The position numbers and the translations under genes were made by a program. From Roseburia sp. (GTDB lineage Bacteria > Bacillota > Clostridia > Lachnospirales > Lachnospiraceae): a stretch of DNA of 64,000 bases. The stretch lies in assembly GCA_023664725.1 (NCBI GenBank), contig JAMPFA010000001.1, positions 179,451 through 243,450 on the forward strand, given 5' to 3'. Shown piece by piece: positions 15,083-22,515 of the stretch. Each line of letters opens with the position of its first letter. The stretch's first letter is position 1. The notes under the pieces are model-generated. The model saw nothing but the letters and a program-made list of their open reading frames with translations. It ran no database searches and was not told the DNA's origin.

Positions 15083-15688
15083 ATGGAACTAAGAAAAAAC
15101 AGGGCAGACGCCTATCCTCTGCCCCAAAACCAAGACACAAAATTCACCGCAAAAGACCTGGCCGTATGCGCCCTGTTCACCGCCCTGATCGCAGTGGGCG
15201 CCTACATCAAAATCCCGATTCCAGCCCTGCCCTTCACCCTGCAGTTCTTCTTCGTCATACTGGCAGGGCTTTTGCTGGGCAGCAAAAGAGGGGCTGTCAG
15301 CGCAGGGGTATACCTGCTCTTAGGGCTGGCGGGGGCGCCGGTATTCACAGAAGGCGGGGGCGTCTGGTATGTATTAAAGCCCAGCTTTGGCTACCTGATT
15401 GGCTTTGTGATTGCCGCCTATGTGGCGGGAAGGCTGGCGGAGGGCATGGAACGCTTGGGGTTTTGGAAACTGATGGGGGTAAACCTTGTGGGGCTGCTGA
15501 TTGTCTACGCCGCAGGTATGGCGTACTATTACGTCATCTGCAACTATGTGATACACACGCCGGTTGGCGTTGGGACGCTGTTTTTGTACTGCTTTGTCCT
15601 GGTTGTCCCCGGGGATATTTTTCTTAGCGCATTGGCGGCCATTGTGGCAAAACGGATAAAGCCTGTTCTAAGGAGCATGGGATATTAG
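15083..15688 (+). CDS. bioY: Biotin transporter substrate-binding subunit BioY
   Basis: 201 residues with six hydrophobic segments. The BioY signatures are VCALFTALIAVGAYIKIPIP and LPFTLQFFFVILAGLLLGSK near the start and PGDIFLSALAAIVAKR near the end. It is the S component of an ECF transporter that takes up biotin and would use the shared EcfAAT module encoded elsewhere. It is the first gene after the BirA operator, start ATG 15083 with AAAGG upstream. Placing uptake first in the operon couples import with partial synthesis. Confidence 0.93.
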   Translation: MELRKNRADAYPLPQNQDTKFTAKDLAVCALFTALIAVGAYIKIPIPALPFTLQFFFVILAGLLLGSKRGAVSAGVYLLLGLAGAPVFTEGGGVWYVLKPSFGYLIGFVIAAYVAGRLAEGMERLGFWKLMGVNLVGLLIVYAAGMAYYYVICNYVIHTPVGVGTLFLYCFVLVVPGDIFLSALAAIVAKRIKPVLRSMGY

Positions 15689-15728
15689 GCTTTGAGAGGA
15701 AAGGATTGTGTAAAACAGGGAGGAAGAG

Positions 15729-16703
15729 ATGGATTACATACAAAAATTCCAGGAAAAAATTTTTGCGGGAGGGCTTTTGGAAAAACAGGAGGCGATGGAG
15801 CTTTTGGATGCGCCCTTAGAGGAGCTTTCCAGGGCGGCCGGGGAGATTCGGGAGCGTTTTTGCGGGAACCGTTTTGACATGTGCGCCATTATAAACGGAA
15901 AGTGCGGGAAGTGTTCGGAGGACTGCAAGTACTGCGCCCAGAGCGTCCATTTTGCCACAAACTGCCAGGAAACCTACCCCCTGCTTTCCACGGAAAAACT
16001 TTTGGAGCAGGCAAGGCACAATAAAAATCAGGGGGTGCTGCGTTATTCCATCGTCACCAGCGGCAAGCGTCTAACGGACAGGGAGGTGGACCAGGCCTGT
16101 GAGAGCATCCGAAGGATTCGTGGGGAAGTGAGGATAGAGGTCTGCGTCTCCTTTGGGCTTTTGGGGGTGGAGCAGTTTAGAAAAATAAAGGCGGCAGGGG
16201 CGTCCCGCATCCACTGCAATCTGGAAAGTTCGGAACGCTATTTTCCTAAGGTTTGCACCACCCACACATACCAGGAAAAAATTGAGACTCTAAAGGCGGC
16301 AAAGGCGGCGGGGCTTGAAATCTGCTCCGGGGGCATTATGGGGCTGGGGGAGTCCATGGAGGATCGGATCGACATGGTTTTGGCCGCAAGGGAACTGGGG
16401 GTGAAATCCATCCCGGTCAATCTCTTAAATCCAATACCCGGAACGCCCTATGAGCGTAACAGGGTTCTCACCAATGAGGAGCTTGTGCGGATCGTATCTT
16501 TGTTTCGTTTTATCATCCCGGATGCCTCCATCCGCCTGGCCGGAGGGCGGGGGCTGCTTTCGGACAAAGGCAGGAAGTGTTTTGAGAGCGGGGCAAACGC
16601 CGCCATTAGCGGGGACATGCTCACCACGGCGGGAATTACCGTGGAGAGGGATATGGAGCTGTTGGGGGAATTGGGATATGAGGTGAGGCTTTCTGATGAG
16701 TAA
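15729..16703 (+). CDS. bioB: Biotin synthase
   Basis: 324 residues. The radical-SAM cluster motif CSEDCKYC places the three cysteines at 62, 66 and 69. Family motifs NLESSERYFPKVCTTHTY and GGIMGLGES follow, and a C-terminal region supplies ligands for the second iron-sulfur cluster. It inserts sulfur into dethiobiotin. It overlaps bioD by 8 bases. AGGGAGGAAG lies before the ATG. Confidence 0.95.
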   Translation: MDYIQKFQEKIFAGGLLEKQEAMELLDAPLEELSRAAGEIRERFCGNRFDMCAIINGKCGKCSEDCKYCAQSVHFATNCQETYPLLSTEKLLEQARHNKNQGVLRYSIVTSGKRLTDREVDQACESIRRIRGEVRIEVCVSFGLLGVEQFRKIKAAGASRIHCNLESSERYFPKVCTTHTYQEKIETLKAAKAAGLEICSGGIMGLGESMEDRIDMVLAARELGVKSIPVNLLNPIPGTPYERNRVLTNEELVRIVSLFRFIIPDASIRLAGGRGLLSDKGRKCFESGANAAISGDMLTTAGITVERDMELLGELGYEVRLSDE

Positions 16704-17382
16704 AAAGTTGTTTATCACAGGCACGGGGACGGATGTGGGAAAGACCTACGTCACGGGGCTGATTCTGAAAAAGCTGAGGGAGATGGGAAAGTCCGCCGCC
16801 TACTACAAGGCGGCCATGAGCGGCAATGACAGGACAAAAGAGGGAAACTTAATCCCGGGGGACGCTGTTTTTGTAAAAAACATGTCCGGGATTTCCCAGC
16901 CGGAGGGGGAAATGTGCCCCTATGTATATGAAAACGCTTACTCCCCCCACTTAGCGTCCAGGATTGAGGGAAATCCGGTGAAGATGGATGTGGTGCGGGC
17001 GGGATTTGAAAAGGTGTGCCAGGCCTACGACTACGTCACCATGGAGGGCAGCGGTGGAATCCTCTGCCCGATCTGTTTTGACGGGGCAAAAATCCAGCTG
17101 GAGGATGTGATCAGAGAGCTGGGATTAAGCAGCATTATCATTGCCGACGCAGGGCTTGGCGCCATCAACAGCGTTGTGCTGACGGCGGAGTATATGCGGC
17201 AGAAAAACCTGCCTTTAAAGGGCATTATTTTTAACCGCTTTCACCGGGGGAACGTGATGGAGGAGGACAACCTTGCCATGTGCCAGCATATGACAGGGTT
17301 ACAGGTGTTGGCCTGTGTGGAGGATGGGGCAAAAGACTTGGATATAGGCAGCGAGGCGCTGCTGTCCCTGTATGAAGATTAG
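16696..17382 (+). CDS. bioD: ATP-dependent dethiobiotin synthetase
   Basis: 228 residues starting MSKKLFITGTGTDVGKTYVT, with the P-loop GTGTDVGKT and the catalytic lysine in YYKAAMSG. MEGSGGILCP and later nucleotide-binding motifs fit the family. It closes the ureido ring on diaminopelargonic acid with CO2 and ATP. Its start lies within the end of bioB, so translation is coupled. Confidence 0.94.
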   Translation: MSKKLFITGTGTDVGKTYVTGLILKKLREMGKSAAYYKAAMSGNDRTKEGNLIPGDAVFVKNMSGISQPEGEMCPYVYENAYSPHLASRIEGNPVKMDVVRAGFEKVCQAYDYVTMEGSGGILCPICFDGAKIQLEDVIRELGLSSIIIADAGLGAINSVVLTAEYMRQKNLPLKGIIFNRFHRGNVMEEDNLAMCQHMTGLQVLACVEDGAKDLDIGSEALLSLYED

Positions 17383-17401
17383 AAAGGAACAGAGGAAGAA
17401 C

Positions 17402-18586
17402 ATGATCTGGTATCCATATGAACAGATGAAAACCATGAGGGCGCCCTATGAAATTGTTGACGCAAAGGGCGTATACCTTTATACTAAAGACCAACAGCTA
17501 ATCGATTCCATATCTTCCTGGTGGAGTGTGATCCACGGGTATAAGCACCCGGTTTTGACGGAGGCCATAAGGGATCAGGCAGAAAATTTTTCCCATGTAA
17601 TGCTTGGGGGGCTGACCCATGAGCCGGTACAAAAGCTTTCCAGGAAACTGGAAGAGTGGCTTCCGGGGGATCTGGATTACTGCTTTTTTTCCGACTCCGG
17701 CAGTGTGGCGGTGGAAGTGGCATTAAAAATGGCGCTGCAGTTTTATGCCAACCAGGGCAGAAAGCGGGGAAAGGTGCTGGCGTTAAACCATGCCTATCAT
17801 GGAGATACCTTTAAGGCCATGGAAGTGGGAGACGATGAGGACTATCATTTTGCCTTCGAGGAAAAAAAGGACGTTTATCATATTCGGGCAGAGATTCCAG
17901 CTCTGGAAGAGACCTTTGAAAAGCATCATGAGGAGCTGAACTGCTTTATTGTGGAGCCTTTGCTTCAGGGAGCCGGGGGCATGTTGATGTACGACCTGGA
18001 ATTTTTAAAAAGGGCAAGAGAGCTCTGTGATATGTATAACGTGCTTTTGATCTTTGACGAGGTTGCCACAGGGTTTGGAAGAACGGGATACCGGTTTGTG
18101 GCGGATGAAGTCCTGCCAGATATCCTGGTCCTGGGAAAAGCCCTGACCGGGGGATATATCGGCCATGCAGTCACTGTGGCAAACCACAAGGTTTACCAGG
18201 GATTCTACGGGGATGACCCGGGGATGGCGCTGATGCATGGACCCACTTTTATGGGAAATGCCTTAGCCTGCAGCGTGGCGCTAAAATCCATAGAGCTGTT
18301 TGAGCAGCAGAATTATATGGAAAAGATTGGGAAAATCACTAAGATTACCAGACGGGAACTGGCGGGATTTGACAGCCCGAAGGTAAAGGAAGTCCGCATC
18401 ATGGGAGGCTGCGTCTGCCTGGAAGTAAAAGATGCAAAAACCATAGAAGGGTATCAGCAGTTTGCTTATGAGAGAGGCGTGTTTGCCCGGCCGTTTTTAA
18501 AATACATATACGCTATGGCGCCTTACGTGATACGGGAGGAAGAGCTGGTGAAAGTGATTTCCACCATGAAAGATTGGCTGTCTTAG
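17402..18586 (+). CDS. bioA: Adenosylmethionine-8-amino-7-oxononanoate aminotransferase
   Basis: 394 residues from ATG 17402 (MIWYPYEQMKTM, the usual BioA beginning; AGAGGAAG upstream). An upstream ATG at 17372 inside bioD would add ten residues without similarity. Motifs include SSWWSVIHGYKHP, SDSGSVAVEVALKMA, HAYHGDTF, the Asp of the PLP site in LLIFDEVATGFGRTG, and the Schiff-base lysine in LGKALTGG. It turns KAPA into DAPA. No bioF or early pimelate gene follows, so synthesis of KAPA must be encoded elsewhere or KAPA/DAPA is imported. Confidence 0.93.
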   Translation: MIWYPYEQMKTMRAPYEIVDAKGVYLYTKDQQLIDSISSWWSVIHGYKHPVLTEAIRDQAENFSHVMLGGLTHEPVQKLSRKLEEWLPGDLDYCFFSDSGSVAVEVALKMALQFYANQGRKRGKVLALNHAYHGDTFKAMEVGDDEDYHFAFEEKKDVYHIRAEIPALEETFEKHHEELNCFIVEPLLQGAGGMLMYDLEFLKRARELCDMYNVLLIFDEVATGFGRTGYRFVADEVLPDILVLGKALTGGYIGHAVTVANHKVYQGFYGDDPGMALMHGPTFMGNALACSVALKSIELFEQQNYMEKIGKITKITRRELAGFDSPKVKEVRIMGGCVCLEVKDAKTIEGYQQFAYERGVFARPFLKYIYAMAPYVIREEELVKVISTMKDWLS

Positions 18587-18621
18587 GATCATTTGTTAGG
18601 AAAAAGACGGAGGAGAGACAG

Positions 18622-19968
18622 ATGGCAAGCGATTTTTCTAAGGGGAAGGTTTCGTCCAATATTATTGCACAGGCCATTCCCCTGATTTTGGCGCAGTTGG
18701 TACAGCTTTTGTACAATGTGGTGGACAGGATCTATATCGGGCACCTGCCAGGGGCAGACAGTATGGCTTTAACCGGAGTTGGCCTGGTGTTTCCCCTCAC
18801 CACTTTGGTGGCGGCGTTTACCGCTCTCTTTGGAACCGGCGGCGCACCGCTTTTCTCCATTGCCAGAGGGGCGAAGGAGGAGATGCGGGCGGAAAAGATT
18901 ATGGGAAATACCTTTACCCTTCTGGCAGGGGTGGCAGTGATCATTTTTGTGCTGTGCTATGTGTTTCGCAGACCTGTTTTGTATCTCTTCGGGGCAAGCG
19001 ACGCTTCCTATGTGTACGCAGATGCCTATCTAAAAATATACCTTTTTGGAACCATTTTTGTCATGATCTCCACAGGGATGAACGGATTTATCAATGCTCA
19101 GGGCTTTCCCAAAATCGGAATGCTCACCACACTAATCGGCGCAGTTTTAAATCTGTTTTTAGATCCTGTTTTTATCTTTGTGATGAAGCTTGGGGTGAGG
19201 GGAGCGGCTCTTGCAACCGTGATTGGCCAGGTTGTATCCTTTGTCTGGGTGATTCGGTTTTTAACCGGGAAAAAGGCCCTTCTGTCTTTGAAAAAAGAAA
19301 AGATGAGAGTGGACTGGAAACTGGCGGGAGAGATCGCAAGCCTTGGAATGGCTGGATTTATGATGCAGGGAACCAACTGTCTGGTGCAGGTGGTGTGCAA
19401 TGCGACGTTAAAGATTCACGGGGGAGACCTGTATGTGGGGATTATGACCGTGATAAACTCCGTGCGGGAAATCCTCTCCCTGTCGGTAAGCGGATTAAAC
19501 AGCGGGGCACAGCCGGTCTTAGGTTACAATTACGGGGCAAAAAAGTATGACAGGGTAAAACAGGGGATCCGTTTTATGGCGTACCTTGGAATCGGTTACA
19601 CGGCCTTAGCCTGGATTGTGGTACTCCTTGTCCCCCATTTTCTCATTTCCATTTTTACGGAGGATACCGCCATGGTCACCTACGGCGTCCATGCTATGCG
19701 GCTGTACTTTTTTGGTTTTTTCTTCATGGCATTTCAGTTTACCGGCCAGTCTGCCTTTACAGCACTGAAATATTCCAAACATGCGGTGTTCTTTTCTATT
19801 TTCAGAAAGGCAATCATCGTGGTGCCCCTTACCATTGGTCTGCCCCTTCTGGGATTTGGCGTGGACGGGGTATTTCTCGCAGAACCCATATCCAACGCCA
19901 TCGGAGGGCTGGCATGTTTCATCACTATGTACTTTGTGGTATACCGCAGACTGGGAAAGGATGCTTAG
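18622..19968 (+). CDS. MATE-family multidrug/sodium antiporter
   Basis: 448 residues from ATG 18622 (GGAGGAGA upstream; an earlier in-frame start at 18574 overlaps bioA and looks wrong). About twelve membrane helices are seen, with MATE motifs such as AQLVQLLYNVVDRIYIGHL and FGTGGAPLFSIARG. It would export cationic compounds using Na+ or H+. It begins 35 bases after bioA, so it may be carried on the biotin transcript, though a functional link is not evident. Confidence 0.88.
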   Translation: MASDFSKGKVSSNIIAQAIPLILAQLVQLLYNVVDRIYIGHLPGADSMALTGVGLVFPLTTLVAAFTALFGTGGAPLFSIARGAKEEMRAEKIMGNTFTLLAGVAVIIFVLCYVFRRPVLYLFGASDASYVYADAYLKIYLFGTIFVMISTGMNGFINAQGFPKIGMLTTLIGAVLNLFLDPVFIFVMKLGVRGAALATVIGQVVSFVWVIRFLTGKKALLSLKKEKMRVDWKLAGEIASLGMAGFMMQGTNCLVQVVCNATLKIHGGDLYVGIMTVINSVREILSLSVSGLNSGAQPVLGYNYGAKKYDRVKQGIRFMAYLGIGYTALAWIVVLLVPHFLISIFTEDTAMVTYGVHAMRLYFFGFFFMAFQFTGQSAFTALKYSKHAVFFSIFRKAIIVVPLTIGLPLLGFGVDGVFLAEPISNAIGGLACFITMYFVVYRRLGKDA

Positions 19969-19977
19969 CGTACGGTA

Positions 19978-21525
19978 TTATTCATGTTCCATAAGATCTT
20001 CCAGCTCCGTCACCATGATGTTGATGGTGTCCACCTGGCTGGCCATAACTTTGATTTCGGACACATTGTTCTGCAGCATAGCTGCGATATTGTTAAACTC
20101 GTCATTTTCCTGTTTGATATCTGCGGTCATATCATCGTTGATGGAGACGGTTTCCCTTATCACCTGTTTTTGGGTAAGACCTGTTTCCATCGCCTGTTCC
20201 ACTGCTTTGACGGAAGCCTGGAGCTGTTCCATCAACTGTTTGATAGCGTCCACTGTCTCCACGACTACCTCATTTTGTTTTTGTACCTGGAGTGCGTTTT
20301 CATTTATGAATGTTGAAACGTTATCTGCACCGTTTTGTACCCGGAGGATGACGTTGTTGACGTTTTGCAGGGAATCCTTTGTGCCGGCGGCAAGTTTTCC
20401 TACCTCCTGTGCAACCACAGAGAAGCCTTTTCCCGCCTCTCCGGCACGGGCGGCCTCAATGGAAGCGTTTAATGCCAAAAGGTTTGTGGATTCTGCAATA
20501 TCGTTGATCAGATTTAACGTTTCTCCGATTTCTTCTGTCTCAACTAAAAGTTTGTCTGTGACAGTCCTTGCCTGGTTTGTGGACTGTTCCACTTCGTTGC
20601 TCATATCCATCAAATTTTTCAGTGCCTGCCGGCTGGAGGCGGACATATCTACCAGTTCTTTTGTGATCCGTTCCACATCCTGCATCTGCACTTCCATACC
20701 TTTGCTGCAGTTTTCCAACTGTGCCAGATTTTCTTTGCTGAGTTCCGTCTTATTCATCATGTCGGCGCTGCTTTGGATCAGATCCTGGCTGATGGCGGAG
20801 AGCTCTTCTGTGGATGCAGATTCCGCCTGGGAAGTTTTTACCAGCGTCTGGCTGGCCACCTCCAGCTGCCCTGCGATCTCTCTCACTTTTTCCAACACAT
20901 TTTGTACCCGCTCGTTATTTTTTTCCAGCTCATCTTTTTTTGCATAAATCAGGAAATGGGAAACCATATAGGTGTTTAAATAAATAAAGAACATGGTCAG
21001 TAAAATACATAGCACCCGCCCTGCCATGTTGGACATAAAAAGTTCATCCTTTAGGGGAAGAAGTTTTTCACCGTTGATAAACCATGAGGCAGCCAGTGAG
21101 AGGAGAATGCCGGACATGGTGATCAAAACCATTCGGCTGTCCAAAAGCAGCCCGGTTACCAGGGTAAATAAAAAGGCAAATGCCCAGAATTCCCTGGAAG
21201 GCGCCATATACAAGATAAAGTTAAACTGTATAAACATAATGGTAACCAAAAAGATTTTGCTGTGTTTTAACTTTGAAGGTTTCACCGTGCCGTTTTCATA
21301 TCCGGTTTTGATCAGGTAAATGGCTGCCAAGAGATAGACGATGTTTGTAAAATCAAAGATGAAAAAAACGTAAAAAGGGGTAAAACTGAAAATTCCCTGT
21401 GTCCGGTTTATCGTGTATGCGATTCCCGCACTCAGGCAGGCAAGGGTGATGGACAATAAGGTAATAGGGTAGATTTTGTTGATGTAGACATCTAAAGCAG
21501 TCAAATTTTTCTTGCTGTTTTCCAT
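19978..21525 (-). CDS. Methyl-accepting chemotaxis protein
   Basis: 515 residues. Six hydrophobic segments fill residues 15-205 with no large outside sensor domain, followed by a long helical signalling domain. The tip that binds CheA/CheW is the conserved [20 protein letters not shown] followed by [19 protein letters not shown]. Start ATG 21525 has GGAGTG upstream. The topology suggests sensing within or at the membrane. It shows that the organism is probably motile, though no flagellar gene cluster is in the window. It is convergent with the MATE gene, 9 bases apart. Confidence 0.92.
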   Translation of the reverse strand: MENSKKNLTALDVYINKIYPITLLSITLACLSAGIAYTINRTQGIFSFTPFYVFFIFDFTNIVYLLAAIYLIKTGYENGTVKPSKLKHSKIFLVTIMFIQFNFILYMAPSREFWAFAFLFTLVTGLLLDSRMVLITMSGILLSLAASWFINGEKLLPLKDELFMSNMAGRVLCILLTMFFIYLNTYMVSHFLIYAKKDELEKNNERVQNVLEKVREIAGQLEVASQTLVKTSQAESASTEELSAISQDLIQSSADMMNKTELSKENLAQLENCSKGMEVQMQDVERITKELVDMSASSRQALKNLMDMSNEVEQSTNQARTVTDKLLVETEEIGETLNLINDIAESTNLLALNASIEAARAGEAGKGFSVVAQEVGKLAAGTKDSLQNVNNVILRVQNGADNVSTFINENALQVQKQNEVVVETVDAIKQLMEQLQASVKAVEQAMETGLTQKQVIRETVSINDDMTADIKQENDEFNNIAAMLQNNVSEIKVMASQVDTINIMVTELEDLMEHE

Positions 21526-21719
21526 AGTTTTTCACTCCGAATTTTCTTGGGATTCTGTATCTTTTTACATTCTCATCTATTATACTATACTTTTAATAAG
21601 AAATATAGGACAATTTTTTACTTTTTTTGTGCGCAGAGCGAGCAGTTTTGTCGTTGACGGCGGTATTTTGCTGTAATATACTGTTTATCAGTAAAATTTC
21701 ATGGGAAAGAGGGAGCGTT

Positions 21720-22418
21720 ATGACGAAAAAAGCGGCAGACAAAATATGTAACTGGATTCAGATCATTGGTCTTATGGGATTTGTGTTTCTTTTGATGTTT
21801 TGTTTTTTTGGCAAGGAGGATGACTATCTGGAAAAGACAGCCTTTTTTGGCATGGTGGCGGGAATTGTGGCGTATGTTTTGTCTCTTCTGCTCTCCTCCG
21901 ATCTGAAAGGCATAGGCCTTCTCTTTCTTCTGCTGGGAGGAATCTATGTGGGGACAAATGTGTTTCTATCCACAAAAGGCTATGGAACGGGGGAGGTGTC
22001 AGACTGTGGGGCCTATACTTTTCAGGCCGACAGATACTGGCAGGAAACCCGGACCACAAGAGTGCGTCACAGAACCACAAAGCACTATGTCAGTTATGTG
22101 GAGTATCAGGCAGTTTTGGAAAATGGCGATGAGGTTACATACGAGGTTACCACGGCTAGCATTGGGGATGCCATGGAACTGGTGAAGAGACGGGATAAAA
22201 AAGAGAGACAGATATTTTTCTACAATCAAGGGTATTATACCGATGAGCCGGGAACTGGGGAGCAGGAATTTCTGTCCGGTTTTCTAAAGTGGAAGAAGAT
22301 TCTCTATGGGGCAGCGGCGGGATATGCTGTCGCAGGCGGGATTTTTCTCCTGCTGGGGGAGCGGATTGATTTTGAGGAAGATGAAAATGAGATGAGCACG
22401 ACAACCATCATCCGATAA
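21720..22418 (+). CDS. Membrane protein with a DUF3592-like extracytoplasmic part
   Basis: 232 residues from ATG 21720 (GAGGGAG upstream). Three hydrophobic segments come first (about 12-32, 42-60 and 63-82), then a soluble stretch with TYTF-like beta strands (RTTRVRHRTTKHYVSYVEYQ followed by AVLENGDEVTYEVTTAS, then IFFYNQGYYT), then a last membrane helix. The soluble part resembles DUF3592 proteins. No function is known and there is no operon partner. Confidence 0.6.
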   Translation: MTKKAADKICNWIQIIGLMGFVFLLMFCFFGKEDDYLEKTAFFGMVAGIVAYVLSLLLSSDLKGIGLLFLLLGGIYVGTNVFLSTKGYGTGEVSDCGAYTFQADRYWQETRTTRVRHRTTKHYVSYVEYQAVLENGDEVTYEVTTASIGDAMELVKRRDKKERQIFFYNQGYYTDEPGTGEQEFLSGFLKWKKILYGAAAGYAVAGGIFLLLGERIDFEEDENEMSTTTIIR

Positions 22419-22445
22419 TGTGGAAGGATTTTAAATAAATCAGGC

Positions 22446-22474
22446 TTGGAATTTTCCACCATTCAGTATATAAT
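22446..22474 (+). promoter_or_regulatory. Probable sigma-A promoter of the HD-GYP sensor gene
   Basis: TTGGAA (22446-22451), a 17-base spacer and a perfect TATAAT (22469-22474), 42 bases before the start. Confidence 0.6.
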
Positions 22475-22515
22475 GATAAGCGAAGCATTTTGGGTCAAGG
22501 GACAAGTACATAGGG

